DNA of 64,000 nt from Phycisphaerae bacterium (GCA_035275405.1 DATEMU010000005.1:62001-126000), one strand, 5' to 3'. Positions 54,193-63,999 are shown, numbered from the stretch's first letter. Numbers and translations are program-made. Notes: a model not told the origin generated them from the sequence alone.

Positions 54193-55350
54193 TCAGCGAA
54201 TGCGCCGCCGCTTCATCGCAACAATTAAGCCGCCCAAGCCAAACAGCGCCGCAGCGCCAGGCTCGGGGATCGCCTGCGACCACAGCATCGCTTCGTAGCG
54301 GCCTGCTACGTCGTTGTGGGCGACCCCAGCTACATAGATGAATTCGGTATCGCTCCATATCCCCACGGCATTTGATTCAGAATAACCAGCGGGGAGAAAC
54401 TGTCCAAGGTCCACCCAGGAGGCGGCGGTGCCGCTCCATAAACTCGCATGTGCACCATCATCGAATCCGGCAGAGCCCACTTGTTGGCCGCCACTGACGC
54501 CATAGGCATACGATCCAAATGACCCGGCGGGATTGAGATCTATCCAAGAAGCGGCGCTGCCGCTCCAAAGGCTGGCGCGGTAAACGCTTTCCGAATCCGA
54601 TATCCAGCCCACCTGTTGTCCATCGCCCACAGCGTAGGCATATGACTCGATCGCCTCGGCGGGATTGAGGTCAACCCACGAGGCAGCGGTACCACTCCAT
54701 AGGCTAGCGCGAAAAATTCCGTCCACATAGGCGTCGCCAACCTGCTGGCCACCATTTACGCCAAACGCCTCCGAGTATGTCGATCCCGCTGGGTTGAGGT
54801 CCACCCACGAAGCACTGCTACCGCTCCATATGCCAGCGTGACGCTGGTTATTCACCTCGGCAAAGCCCACCTGCTGACCGGCGCTTACAGAGCGCGCCTG
54901 CGATTCCGTCGACCCCGCGGGATTGAGGTCAACCCAAGAGGCGGCGGTGCCGCTCCACAAGCTGGCATGAACGTCTCCCCCGATAACAGCATGGCCCACC
55001 TGCTGGCCGTCGCCTACACCCCAAGCCCCCGAATGCGTCGACCCAGCGGGGTCGAGGTTCACCCAAGACCCGCTTGTGCCGCTCCATAAGCTAGCGCGAT
55101 ATTGGCCGTTCGCGAGGGCATAACCGACCTGTTGGAGACTACCTACGCCCGTCCCCCCTGACTCGGTAGAACCGGCGGGGTGGAGGTTGGTCACGGTCCA
55201 CACATCGGCGCTCGCGGTGGACGCCAGCGCGCCGATGGCCAGCACCATCGCGGCGGTGAGGGCCTTGGACCGCACACCCAAACGCCGAGTACCCTTAGCG
55301 CGGGGTGGCGAATTCCCGCCAATGGCACGGCGCAGGACGATCGATGACAT
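54193..55350 (-). CDS. PEP-CTERM protein with 43-aa tandem repeats
   Basis: A 385-aa exported protein. A long basic N-terminus and hydrophobic core (ALTAAMVLAIGALASTASA) form the signal. The body is about seven repeats of 43 residues, each with GQQVG, ASLWSGTAASWVDLNPAGS and a variable end. The C-terminus has the PEP-CTERM sorting signal: PEPGAAALFGLGGLIVA followed by basic MKRRRIR, recognised by exosortase. AGGAG lies before the ATG. It is probably anchored to the outer envelope or matrix. The repeat may fold as a beta-propeller; this is inferred. Confidence 0.9.
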   Translation of the reverse strand: MSSIVLRRAIGGNSPPRAKGTRRLGVRSKALTAAMVLAIGALASTASADVWTVTNLHPAGSTESGGTGVGSLQQVGYALANGQYRASLWSGTSGSWVNLDPAGSTHSGAWGVGDGQQVGHAVIGGDVHASLWSGTAASWVDLNPAGSTESQARSVSAGQQVGFAEVNNQRHAGIWSGSSASWVDLNPAGSTYSEAFGVNGGQQVGDAYVDGIFRASLWSGTAASWVDLNPAEAIESYAYAVGDGQQVGWISDSESVYRASLWSGSAASWIDLNPAGSFGSYAYGVSGGQQVGSAGFDDGAHASLWSGTAASWVDLGQFLPAGYSESNAVGIWSDTEFIYVAGVAHNDVAGRYEAMLWSQAIPEPGAAALFGLGGLIVAMKRRRIR

Positions 55351-55514
55351 GTACTTTCTCCTCTAAGGGCAGACCCTCGGAAGTGATAACAAAGCTACCC
55401 TCGAATGCATTGTAGCAAAACAGGACTGCGCGGGTCAAGCAGGAACACCTGCCTCAGACAGTGCGCCGGGTCACTTTTCGCCGCCTCTGTGCCTTTGTGG
55501 TGAATAATCCCACC

Positions 55515-55612
55515 CTAAGCCCGCGCCCGCTTCTTCGCAATCCGCTTCCGCACGCTCGGCAGCGGCAGTGTGTTGAGCACGTCCTTCGCCCGCAGCCAGC
55601 CGCGCCTCCCGG
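55515..55612 (-). pseudogene. Duplicated 3' scrap of polX
   Basis: About 32 codons whose translation reads GWLRAKDVLNTLPLPSVRKR, matching the last residues of the polX product encoded from 56673, then ends in the same place with a stop. It has no start and no other polX sequence. Several bases differ from the real copy, so the duplication is not recent. It lies 1158 bp from the true end, with the toxin-antitoxin pair between. The flanking 'ctctgtg' sequence also repeats. Confidence 0.75.
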
Positions 55613-55803
55613 CGGCTTTGCGATCGCGATCGATCCAAAACATAGGTCAACCTTCAACCACTGGACGACAACAGAATTCCAATCTGCGTTATTGGCCAGG
55701 GTCCGAGACACCGGCACGACGCGATTGGCCCCGAACGGATGTTAGAGAGCCTGGAATGCCCGGCGGAGTCGACTCCGCGGCTCGTCCGTGCTAGTATTTA
55801 ACC

Positions 55804-56064
55804 ATGACGCTCCTCATTGACTTGTCACCCGAAATCGAGGCCAAACTCCACGAACGTGCCGCGGCCTCCGGAAAAGACGTCCCCACGCTCGTCCGTGAGG
55901 CCGTCGAGGAAAAGATGCGTCTGCCGCAATCCTTCTCGGAACTCCTCGCTCCGATTCATGAGGCCACGCGAAAGAGCGGCTTGACGGAGGATCAGGTTGC
56001 GGATCTGGTCGGAGCTTCCCGCGACGAGGCCTTTGCGGAACGCCAAGCCCAGCGGCGACCATGA
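55804..56064 (+). CDS. Antitoxin-like DNA-binding protein (CopG/RHH type)
   Basis: An 86-aa protein. The N-terminus (TLLIDLSPEIEAKLHERAAASGKDVPTLVREAV) has the ribbon-helix-helix look of CopG-like antitoxins, with a beta-strand before two helices. The C-terminal tail (SFSELLAPIHEATRKSG) could bind the toxin. Its stop overlaps the toxin start (ATGA), as is normal for type II toxin-antitoxin pairs. Autoregulation of the promoter is expected. Confidence 0.8.
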   Translation: MTLLIDLSPEIEAKLHERAAASGKDVPTLVREAVEEKMRLPQSFSELLAPIHEATRKSGLTEDQVADLVGASRDEAFAERQAQRRP

Positions 56065-56540
56065 GCGGCCAGCGCCCTGTCGTTGTTTACGACTGCAACG
56101 TCTTGCTTCAAGCGGCGCTGAGCGATGCCGGTCCCTCCTTTGCGTGCCTTCTCCTCGCCGAAAAGGACCGAGTCCAGCTCGTCGTCAGCACTTTTATCGC
56201 CGAAGAGATTCGCGATGTACTCTCCCGCCCGAGGATCCTCCAGAAGAATCCTCAGGTGACACCCGAGCGCGTGGCCGCCTATCTTGAGCTGTTGGCGAGT
56301 AAGAGCCGGTTCGTCGAAGAAATTCCGCAGAAGTTTTCCCTGCCTCGTGACCCTAAGGATGAACCGTACGTCAATCTTGCGATCGCCGTCAATGCCCGTT
56401 ATCTCGTGACGTGGAACGAGAAGCATCTCACCTACCTCATGGAAGGCAAAACACCCGAATCGATCGATTTTCTCGCACGGTACCCTGATCTGGCCATTAC
56501 CACGCCGCCCGTGTTTCTCCAGGCAATTAGATCTGCGTAG
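56061..56540 (+). CDS. PIN-domain toxin (COG1569-like)
   Basis: A 159-aa PIN-domain protein of the putative ribonuclease toxin group. The acidic sites are present: VVYDCNVLLQ (first Asp), FIAEEIRDVLSRP (Glu), and DPKDEPYVNLAI (third acidic cluster), with TWNEKHL after it. Such toxins usually cleave RNA with Mg2+, and a cognate antitoxin inhibits them; the upstream 86-aa protein fits that. It is located between a polX 3' scrap and polX itself. Confidence 0.88.
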   Translation: MSGQRPVVVYDCNVLLQAALSDAGPSFACLLLAEKDRVQLVVSTFIAEEIRDVLSRPRILQKNPQVTPERVAAYLELLASKSRFVEEIPQKFSLPRDPKDEPYVNLAIAVNARYLVTWNEKHLTYLMEGKTPESIDFLARYPDLAITTPPVFLQAIRSA

Positions 56541-56672
56541 GCGTCGCATCGACCGTAAGGAATTCCGATTCCGGAAAGTCGAAGGGGTCGGAGATATCAA
56601 AAGGATACGCAACCAAAAAGCGCAACATCTCAGGTCTCTGCGCCTCTGAGCCTCTGTGGTGAATACTCCGCG

Positions 56673-58400
56673 TTACGCCCGCCCCCGCTTCTTCGCAATC
56701 CGCTTCCGCACGCTGGGTAGCGGCAGCGTGTTGAGCACATCCTTCGCCCGCAACCACCCGCGCCGCGCCGTCGCCACGCCGTAGCGCATCTGCGCAAGCT
56801 GCGCCACCGAGTGCGCGTCCGTGTCGATGCTGACCATCACCCCCGCGTCGCGCGCCATCCGCACATGCCGGTCGCACAGGTCCAACCGCTGCCACGACGC
56901 GTTGATCTCCAGGATCGTGTGCGTCTTTGCCGCGTGGGCGATGACCGCCGCCATATCGAGGTCCATCGGCGCGCGGCGGTTGATGAGCCGGCCCGTGGGG
57001 TGGCCGAGGATCGTCACATAGGGATTGTCCATCGCCTTCAGCACGCGCGCCGTGATCTTCTTGTTTTCCTGCCGCTGTCCCGCGTGGACGCTGGCAACGA
57101 CAAGATCGCACGCCGCAAGCAATTGGTCGGGGTAGTCGAGCCGGCCATCCGCGAGGATGTCGCACTCGCAGCCGACGAGAATCGAGACGCTCTCATGCTT
57201 CTTGTTGAGTTCGCGGAGCTTCTCAATCTGCCGCCACATCCGATCGATCGTCAGACCGTTGGCGATCGCACTGGACTTGGAGTGATCCGTGATCGCGATG
57301 TACTCATAGCCGAGGTCGCTGGCGCCCTGGGCCATTCCGGCGGCATCAACGGTGCCGTCGCTGGCGTCGGTGTGCATGTGCAGATCGCCGCGGATGTCGG
57401 CCAGCTCGATGAGCGGCTCCAGCGCCCCAGCGTCGAACTCGCCGCGGTCCTCGCGCTGCTCGGGCGGCATGATTTCCAGATCGAGCTTTTTGTAGATCGA
57501 CGCCTCATCGGCCCCGGCGATCTGCTTCTCCCCATCGAAAAGCCCCCACTCATTCAGCTTCCACTTCTTCTTCCCCGCCATTTCGCGCAGGCGCACATTG
57601 TGATCCTTGTTGCCCGTGAAGTATTGCAACGCCGCGCCGAACGACGCCTTCGGCACCACGCGGCAGTCCGCCTGCATCGCCACGCCGTCGCGCCGGTCGA
57701 CCAGCACCGAGCCCTTGGTATCACCCGACGCCAGCACCTTCTTTACCTGCGGCAGCGTCGTAAACGCCTTGACCACGGCCGCGCCGTCGTCGGATTCGCA
57801 GAGTAGATCGATGTCGCCGATCGTCTCGCAGCCGCGCCGCAGGCTTCCTCCGATCTCCACGCGTTTGACGCCCTTGATCTTCCGCATCGCCGCAGCCAGT
57901 TCCTCCGCCAGCGGCCACGCCAGCCCCAGCGGCGTTCGTTCGGACCCCTGAGACAAAAACGCAATCCCGTCGGCGATCTGCTTGACGCTTTTTTCGCCGA
58001 GGCCCTTGAGCTTGGCCAGTTCCCCCGACGCAATGACGCGCTGCAGGCTCTCCAGATCGACGACGCCGAGCTGTTTCCACGCCAGGGCCACCTTCTTCGG
58101 CCCCATGCCCGGTATTTTGAGCAGCGCCGGCAACCCTTTCGGCACTGCATCCAGCAGCCCCTTATGGTCGTCGATGTGCCCTTTGGCCAGGAACTCCTCA
58201 ATCCGGCCGACGCTGCCCTTGCCGATGCCCGGAAGCTCGGCCAGCCGGCCCTCTTCCGCGAGTTTCGCAATGTCCTCGGTCAGTTCGCCGATGGTCCGCG
58301 CCGCGCGGCGATAGGAGTTAATGCGGAACGACTGCTCCCCCATGATCTCGAGCAGGTCCCCAATCTCGGAAAAGATGGCGGCGAGTTCCTGGTTGCGCAT
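56673..58400 (-). CDS. polX: DNA polymerase/3'-5' exonuclease PolX
   Basis: A 575-aa bacterial family X DNA polymerase. Helix-hairpin-helix motifs (LPGIGKGSVGRIEEF, IPGMGPKKVALAW) bind DNA. The polymerase core has GSLRRGCETIGDIDLL with the catalytic aspartates. The C-terminal PHP domain starts at DLHMHTDASDG and supplies 3'-5' exonuclease activity (YIAITDHS, LVGCECDI, and IDTDAHS). It acts in DNA repair. Length is typical. It lies next to a toxin-antitoxin pair, and a copy of its last 32 codons is found 1.16 kb downstream. Confidence 0.95.
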   Translation of the reverse strand: MRNQELAAIFSEIGDLLEIMGEQSFRINSYRRAARTIGELTEDIAKLAEEGRLAELPGIGKGSVGRIEEFLAKGHIDDHKGLLDAVPKGLPALLKIPGMGPKKVALAWKQLGVVDLESLQRVIASGELAKLKGLGEKSVKQIADGIAFLSQGSERTPLGLAWPLAEELAAAMRKIKGVKRVEIGGSLRRGCETIGDIDLLCESDDGAAVVKAFTTLPQVKKVLASGDTKGSVLVDRRDGVAMQADCRVVPKASFGAALQYFTGNKDHNVRLREMAGKKKWKLNEWGLFDGEKQIAGADEASIYKKLDLEIMPPEQREDRGEFDAGALEPLIELADIRGDLHMHTDASDGTVDAAGMAQGASDLGYEYIAITDHSKSSAIANGLTIDRMWRQIEKLRELNKKHESVSILVGCECDILADGRLDYPDQLLAACDLVVASVHAGQRQENKKITARVLKAMDNPYVTILGHPTGRLINRRAPMDLDMAAVIAHAAKTHTILEINASWQRLDLCDRHVRMARDAGVMVSIDTDAHSVAQLAQMRYGVATARRGWLRAKDVLNTLPLPSVRKRIAKKRGRA

Positions 58401-58442
58401 AGTGGAAAAGTATATACGGTCGCACGAGGGCGGACACGTCGT

Positions 58443-60050
58443 TCATTCCATTCGAATCGCCAGCAGCGTAATGTCGTCCGTCTGCGGATGGTTGCGCGCG
58501 AACTGTTTGATCGAGCGGCGAACGCGGGTGGTGAGTTCACCGGGAGGCTGTGTGGCGTTGGAGGTCAAGAGGTCCGCGAAGCGCGCCTCGCCGAAGTGCT
58601 CGCCCTGGGGGTTTTCCGCATCCGGCACCCCGTCGGTGTACAGCAGAAGCGTTGTCGGCGTGGCCCCCAGGTCGATCGTCTCGATGGCGTAGTGTTCGTC
58701 ACCTTCGATCCCCAGGGGGAGGTTGGGCTCCGGGTCGATCTTGTCCACCGTCCCGTCGGGTTTGATCAGGTACGGACCCATGTGCCCCGCGTTGACATAA
58801 GAGAACGACTTGGACGCCGGATCGAGCAGACCGAAGACGCCGGTGATGAATCGTGAATCGCGGACGTTATGGCAGATGAGCTTGTTCAAGATACCCGCCG
58901 CGCGGACCAGGTCTTTTTCCTCCGCGAGCGTGACGTGGACCGCCGCCTGAAGATTGGCCATTAAGAGCGACGCCGGCGCCCCCTTCCCCGAGACGTCAGC
59001 GACCACAATCGTGATCAGACCGTCCGGTCGCTCAAAGTAATCGAAGTAGTCTCCCGAGACCTTCTGGCCCGGATCGTTCAGCGCGTCGATCGATAATCCG
59101 CCCCGGACCAGAGGCTCGGCCGGAAAAAGCTGTGATTGGATTTCGCGGGCCCACTGAAGCTGCAAGTCCACTTGTTGCCGGGCGCGCATTTCTTCGAGAA
59201 GCTGCACGTTCGCCAGGCCCATCGCCCCCAGCCGCCCGAGCGCGGCGAAATAATCAATATCCTCGCGCGTATAACCCCCCGCCGACGTGACGCGGTCCCC
59301 GTAGATCACGCCGCGCACCTGCTGATGGTATTCCATCGGCACGCACATCGCCGAGCAGATGTTGTTGGAAATCATGCTCGCCGTCGGGTCGAATCCGCCC
59401 CCCGCCGTGTCGTTGATCAGGATGCGCTCGCCCTGGTGCAGGGCCTGATCCACGAGGCTGCGGCTGATGTGAATGTCCTCGGAGCTGCCCCCGCGCATGT
59501 TCTTGATCCGCACCCATTGCGGCGGATGAGGGTCCCCCGGCCACACCGCGATGCCCGCGCGCTCGAACCGCAGCGCTTCCTGACAGATATCCAGCAGCTC
59601 GTTGAGCAGGTCGTCGCGATTAAACCGGCCGGTCAGGCGCTCGTTGAGTTCGTACAGGCTCTTCAGTCGACGTTCGGCGAGCGAGAGTTGGTGCTGCCGG
59701 CCCCACGCGTTCGTCCCGCCGGCCTGCGTCCCCGTATCGCTCATCACGATGGTGGGCTGCACCGTCGCCGCCAGCGCCACCAGGGAGCCGCCGATCCCGA
59801 TCCGATCGCCGCTCTTCACCAGCGCATTCGAGACGGGAGCGCCGTTCAGTGTCGTGCCGTTCTTGCTTTGCAGGTCCTGAATCCAGTATTGCCCGCCCTC
59901 GTCGCAATAAAGCCGCGCATGGCGGCGCGACGCCGAGGTGTCATCCAGCACGACGTCGCACGCCGCATCGCGGCCGATCACCCACTGCGTGCCGCTGAGC
60001 GGCTGGGTGGTCATTCGCCCATCGGCGATTTGAATCTGAAGCTGCGCCAT
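58443..60050 (-). CDS. FHA-GAF-PP2C (SpoIIE-like) phosphatase
   Basis: A 535-aa signalling protein from ATG 60050 (a longer start would add a low-complexity region). FHA domain (about 1-95): IGRDAACDVVLDD, SRRHARLY and SKNGTTLNG. A GAF domain follows (about 140-300). The PP2C/SpoIIE phosphatase has AREIQSQLFPAEPL, KVSGDYFDYF, VADVSGKGAPASLLM, and a later NAGHMGPYL. Metal-binding Asp residues look present. It would dephosphorylate Ser/Thr proteins, perhaps with input from ligand-binding GAF and phosphothreonine-binding FHA. It lies 42 bp from polX, but the functions are unrelated. Confidence 0.9.
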   Translation of the reverse strand: MAQLQIQIADGRMTTQPLSGTQWVIGRDAACDVVLDDTSASRRHARLYCDEGGQYWIQDLQSKNGTTLNGAPVSNALVKSGDRIGIGGSLVALAATVQPTIVMSDTGTQAGGTNAWGRQHQLSLAERRLKSLYELNERLTGRFNRDDLLNELLDICQEALRFERAGIAVWPGDPHPPQWVRIKNMRGGSSEDIHISRSLVDQALHQGERILINDTAGGGFDPTASMISNNICSAMCVPMEYHQQVRGVIYGDRVTSAGGYTREDIDYFAALGRLGAMGLANVQLLEEMRARQQVDLQLQWAREIQSQLFPAEPLVRGGLSIDALNDPGQKVSGDYFDYFERPDGLITIVVADVSGKGAPASLLMANLQAAVHVTLAEEKDLVRAAGILNKLICHNVRDSRFITGVFGLLDPASKSFSYVNAGHMGPYLIKPDGTVDKIDPEPNLPLGIEGDEHYAIETIDLGATPTTLLLYTDGVPDAENPQGEHFGEARFADLLTSNATQPPGELTTRVRRSIKQFARNHPQTDDITLLAIRME

Positions 60051-60390
60051 CTCTCGCCCGCCGGGCACTCGGCCAAGTTGCGCGGTGGAACCCTCTACCC
60101 GACCGGGTCGATTCTGACCTGCAAAACTCACAAGCCGAGCCGGCATTCATGGTCGGTTGACGCGTCGCGACTGTCAACGCGACCGCCCCTTCGGCCGCAG
60201 CGACAACGCCTGCACCGCCTAAACCTTGCCGGATTCTAAAGATCGGGCTCGACTACAGTTATGGGACGCCGCCCGTCGATGATTATGGAAAGAAGGCCGC
60301 GGTGAGTCACTCCTGCGCAGCATGGAGCCGTGCGGGAGAGTGCCGTCCGCGTCCGTTTTCGACGAGGGATCCGTCGAGGGTCGGGAATTC

Positions 60391-61878
60391 ATGTCGAGTC
60401 CACTTATATGTGATCGATGCGGCGGCGAACTGGAGTCCGACGACGCGATCTCGATCATTGAAGGTGTCTGCTGTGTCTGTCGCCGTAAAGCGGCGGCCCG
60501 CCAGATAAACCGCGCCGCGACACGAGCGCGCGGTCCGCAGCCTCCTCGACCGATCGCGGTCATCCCGCCTCCGATGCCGCGGCCGACGGTGCCACGCACC
60601 CTGAGAGCCGGCGGCGTTCCGGTCCGCTCGACCGTCGTGTCGTCCCCTCCGACCGAAGAACTCGGTTCGACCGTGCGCGTACGGCGCCGCCGGCGCGATC
60701 TGGCCATCGGCGCCTCTACCGGTCTCGTTCTCACGCTCGCCACTACCGGCTATTTCCTGTTGACGCGGAACGAATCGCCCAGCCTTCCCATCACGGCAAC
60801 GAAGAACGTCGCCAACTATCCCGTGCGCGTCACGATTCGCCCGCCCAACGCGAAGGTGACGCTGGACGGCGCCGAAATCGGACCGGCGGACGAATCGGGA
60901 CGGTTGACATTGTCGCTGTCCGGCAGCAGCGACGAAGCCCATTGGCTGGAAGTGGCGGCGAGCGGTTATCACTCGATTCGCCGCCCGCTCTCGATTTACA
61001 GCGGGGTGAACGAATTCGCCGTGGAACTCGTGCCCAAGCCCTACGACGTGGCCATCCGCACGATTCCCAACAAGGCCGAAATCTGGATCAACGATGAACT
61101 CAAGGGATACAGCCCGCTCACGCTTTCGCTGCTGCCCTGGGAACGTTCCCGGCTGGCGATCAAGCACGCGGGCTACCAGGAGGTCGCGCGGGAACTGGCC
61201 CCGCCCGAACAGGGCGATCGGCTGGAGTTGGACCTGCCGCTGACGCCCGCCCCAGTCGTCGCGCAGTCGCCTGCGCCCCCGCCGGCTGCGGTGGTCTCGA
61301 CAGTGGCGAATGAGGCGGCGCCGCGGGCTGCACAGGCGGACCCGGAACAGGCCGCGCCGGCGACACCAACCGGACCGCGAATCGTGTTTCTCCTGCTCCC
61401 TCCAACCGGCGCGGGTGCGGACCACACGATCCTGCTCGAACAGATCGTCGATCAGATTCACAACCTGAAAGACCTTCAGCAGTTCGCCGTCCTGACCTGC
61501 ACGTCGGACGGCCTGGACAATTGGCCGGGCGGCTCGGAGACCGCGGCGGCGACCAGCGATCAGAAGATCCGGGCTTACGACAAGGTCCGCGCCATCCGGC
61601 CGTCCGGTCGCGGGGCGATCGGCCAGGCCCTGGCCGCAGCGCTGGAGTTCCAGCCCAATTCCATCCGCATCTTCGCTGCGGGCGCTCTGGACCCGCGCGA
61701 GCTATCGGGCTTTGCTAAGCGGGTCAAGGGCACGCCCATCTCCGTGGACATCGTGCAGACGGCGACGGGTACGAACGACGACGGGCTCGGCGCACTCGTC
61801 GCGGCTCAAAAGGGCACGCTGACCGTGCTGGGTCTGGCCTCGACACCGGCGGTGGCACTGCAGGGGTCGGGCGAGTAA
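60391..61878 (+). CDS. PEGA-domain membrane protein with zinc-finger-like N-terminus
   Basis: A 495-aa protein from ATG 60391. It begins with a short zinc-binding-like segment (CDRCGGE, then CCVCRR), then a proline-rich linker, and a transmembrane helix around residue 105-125. Two PEGA domains follow (VRVTIRPPNAKVTLDGAEIG and VAIRTIPNKAEIWINDELKGYSPL), then another proline/alanine linker and a C-terminal vWA-like or Rossmann-like domain (RIVFLLLPPTGAGAD, SIRIFAAGALDP). PEGA domains are linked to envelope proteins. The vWA-like call is weak. Confidence 0.78.
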   Translation: MSSPLICDRCGGELESDDAISIIEGVCCVCRRKAAARQINRAATRARGPQPPRPIAVIPPPMPRPTVPRTLRAGGVPVRSTVVSSPPTEELGSTVRVRRRRRDLAIGASTGLVLTLATTGYFLLTRNESPSLPITATKNVANYPVRVTIRPPNAKVTLDGAEIGPADESGRLTLSLSGSSDEAHWLEVAASGYHSIRRPLSIYSGVNEFAVELVPKPYDVAIRTIPNKAEIWINDELKGYSPLTLSLLPWERSRLAIKHAGYQEVARELAPPEQGDRLELDLPLTPAPVVAQSPAPPPAAVVSTVANEAAPRAAQADPEQAAPATPTGPRIVFLLLPPTGAGADHTILLEQIVDQIHNLKDLQQFAVLTCTSDGLDNWPGGSETAAATSDQKIRAYDKVRAIRPSGRGAIGQALAAALEFQPNSIRIFAAGALDPRELSGFAKRVKGTPISVDIVQTATGTNDDGLGALVAAQKGTLTVLGLASTPAVALQGSGE

Positions 61879-62012
61879 GCGCGACGAACCTCGATACTAA
61901 AAATCGCCCCCCTTATTCCGTTCGTTTCCGGCCCCAGGGGTTTATTGCTCCCCACAATTCAAAGTGCTCCCACCCGGAGCCCTTCGCCGTTTCGATTGTG
62001 GCAGTCTGCGAT

Positions 62013-62846
62013 CTAATAACCCGGCGGGTGTTGTCTTGCGGGCTCACGCGTCATCAGCAGGTCCACTTGCTCGCCATCCGCGAAGAGTCCCAAAAAGCCG
62101 GTTCGTGCGGCTCGGCTGTTCGTGAGCTGTTCAAAGGTGGAGCGGTACCCGCCCAGATCGGTGCGGCCCTCCAGCGCCGCACGATGCGGATAGCGGGGCG
62201 AAAAGTAGGAGGGTTGCTCGCGCTCCTTGAACGAATCTCGGATCAGCGGCCAGCGAATGTTCCACCAGAGATTGTGCGTGCGCGAGAAATTCGCGTTCGC
62301 GCTGGAGTTTTGGATATAGCGCCGGCCGTCGAGGACCTTGAGCGGCCGACCGTCGAATTGAACGTAATTGGAAACCGCCGGATCGAGCGGCCCCCGGGTG
62401 CCGGCCTCGGGATAGCGGTCGAAAGGCATCCCCTGACCGACGGGTCCGGCGGTGCTGAAGTAATAGGTCATCTTCCAGCGCCCGCTCCCGCCTGATCGTG
62501 GGAAGCCGTCTACCGCCGATGGACACCGCCAACTTCCTTCCGTCACGAACGACTCCAATACGACGCCGACCGTAGTCGGGTAGGACTTGTCGAAGGGGTC
62601 GGCGTTGGGATCGGTCAGGTTGATGTCTTCCAGGTACGGGACGCGCTCGTCATGCACCGTGGCGTACGACAGGATCCCGGTCCAGATGCTGCGAAGGTTG
62701 TTCATGCAAACGGCCTGGCGGCCGCGTTCGCGGGCCGCCGAGAGGGCCGGCGCCATGATTGAGATCAGGACGCCGATAATCCCGATGACGATCAGCACTT
62801 CGATCAACGTGAAGCCGCGGGGGCGATGACTGTATTTCGTCTTCAT
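62013..62846 (-). CDS. Prepilin-type pseudopilin-like protein
   Basis: A 277-aa protein with a classical prepilin N-terminus: a basic leader, then G-FTLIEVLIVIGIIGVLISI with cleavage after Gly11 and Glu5 of the mature protein. A pilin-like alpha-helix continues to residue 45 (ALSAARERGRQAVCMNNLRS). The rest has two Cys (in AVCMNN and WRCPSA) and a strongly beta-containing head. Such proteins are abundant in Planctomycetota and usually called type II secretion-like. GGAAGG precedes the ATG. Confidence 0.9.
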   Translation of the reverse strand: MKTKYSHRPRGFTLIEVLIVIGIIGVLISIMAPALSAARERGRQAVCMNNLRSIWTGILSYATVHDERVPYLEDINLTDPNADPFDKSYPTTVGVVLESFVTEGSWRCPSAVDGFPRSGGSGRWKMTYYFSTAGPVGQGMPFDRYPEAGTRGPLDPAVSNYVQFDGRPLKVLDGRRYIQNSSANANFSRTHNLWWNIRWPLIRDSFKEREQPSYFSPRYPHRAALEGRTDLGGYRSTFEQLTNSRAARTGFLGLFADGEQVDLLMTREPARQHPPGY

Positions 62847-62859
62847 AGGACTTACCTTC

Positions 62860-63999
62860 CTAAGGTCCCATCAAATAAGCCTGCGTGAACGGCGCAATGT
62901 CCAGGCCGTCCCGCGTGTTGCTGTTGTTCAGATCGCTGCGTGTGACATAACTCGAGTCCGTCTCCGTACCGAGCAGGACGCCAACGAAAAGCGCCGCGTC
63001 CGTGTCGTTCACCGACCCGTCGCAGTTAATGTCGCCGTCGCCTAGCGCGCACGCCGACAGGACAATCGTCAGCCGCGGCGCGAGAGCGCCCGGATCGGTC
63101 GCCTCTTTCATGAAGAAGGACGGATATCCGGCCTGACCGGCCTGCTGGGTCGTCTCGCGGAGCGAAGTGACACTGACGATGACGCGACCGGCATCGAGCT
63201 GCTCCTGGAAATATTGCAGCACGCGGCCGTCGGACAGCCCCAAATCGACATCAAAGGTCACGTCGAACGGCGTCGGCTGCGAACCGGGCGTGTAATTGAC
63301 CGGCGCGCCGATGGCCCACGGCGCCGGCGTGAACGGACATTGCGAATCGGGCGGGCCGCAGAAAGGCGGCGTCAGGCCCGAGTTGTAATAGCCTCGCACA
63401 CTGTCTTCGACATGCAGCAATTCCTCCGTGCCATCGCGATAAACAAAGGGAAAAGGATCGCGCGGGGCGGCGAAGAACTGATCGCTTCCCACATAAAAGG
63501 AAAACTCCGACCACGTCGAGTACGCGTGCACCGGGCCGAAGCCCGACCCGAACAGCTCGATCGGTCGACCCGCATCCGTGTCGCTGCTCTCGCCATCGGT
63601 GTCGCCGGGCTGCCCGCGGGGAATACCGTCTGCGTTGATGAGTTGGTCGCCGCTGATGTCGTAAGTGTACCACTCGTCCACGCTGTGATCGGCGGGCCAC
63701 TGCGCATTGGGCACACTGGTGAGCGTCACGCGTATGGCGGAGATGGCATAAGACGCCGGACCCTGACCGGTGGGGATCGTTCCCGAAGTGTCCCAGGCGA
63801 CGACCACGATCCCGTCCCGATTGTTGAACTTGTAATTGAACGGGGGCAGGTCGTAGCCGACGGTCCCAAAGCAGGAGCCGGGTGAACGGTTCGGGGGATC
63901 GGGGTTATAGGGATACTGCCATTGATCGTCGCTGGGGACAGCGAAGTCGAACTGTTGGGCAGCCAGTCGACCCACCGCCCCAGCGAAGACCAAAAGCGT
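62860..63999 (-). CDS. Dockerin-type/extracellular protein, 5' end outside window
   Basis: The open frame continues past the right edge, so the start is not visible; what is seen at the edge is the end of a signal peptide (LVFAGAVGRLAAQQ). About 300 residues of beta-rich extracellular sequence follow, with no recognised catalytic motif, and then a C-terminal dockerin-like calcium-binding module (GDGDINCDGSVNDTDAALFVGV, then DLNNSNTRDGLDIAPF). Dockerin-like repeats are common in planctomycete surface proteins. The gene lies 13 bp from the prepilin-like gene on the same strand. Confidence 0.78.
   Translation of the reverse strand, partial: TLLVFAGAVGRLAAQQFDFAVPSDDQWQYPYNPDPPNRSPGSCFGTVGYDLPPFNYKFNNRDGIVVVAWDTSGTIPTGQGPASYAISAIRVTLTSVPNAQWPADHSVDEWYTYDISGDQLINADGIPRGQPGDTDGESSDTDAGRPIELFGSGFGPVHAYSTWSEFSFYVGSDQFFAAPRDPFPFVYRDGTEELLHVEDSVRGYYNSGLTPPFCGPPDSQCPFTPAPWAIGAPVNYTPGSQPTPFDVTFDVDLGLSDGRVLQYFQEQLDAGRVIVSVTSLRETTQQAGQAGYPSFFMKEATDPGALAPRLTIVLSACALGDGDINCDGSVNDTDAALFVGVLLGTETDSSYVTRSDLNNSNTRDGLDIAPFTQAYLMGP

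Noticed and set aside
55461-55794. Plus-strand frames in the polX scrap region
   Set aside because: They run antisense to the scrap, lack ribosome-binding sites and resemble no family.
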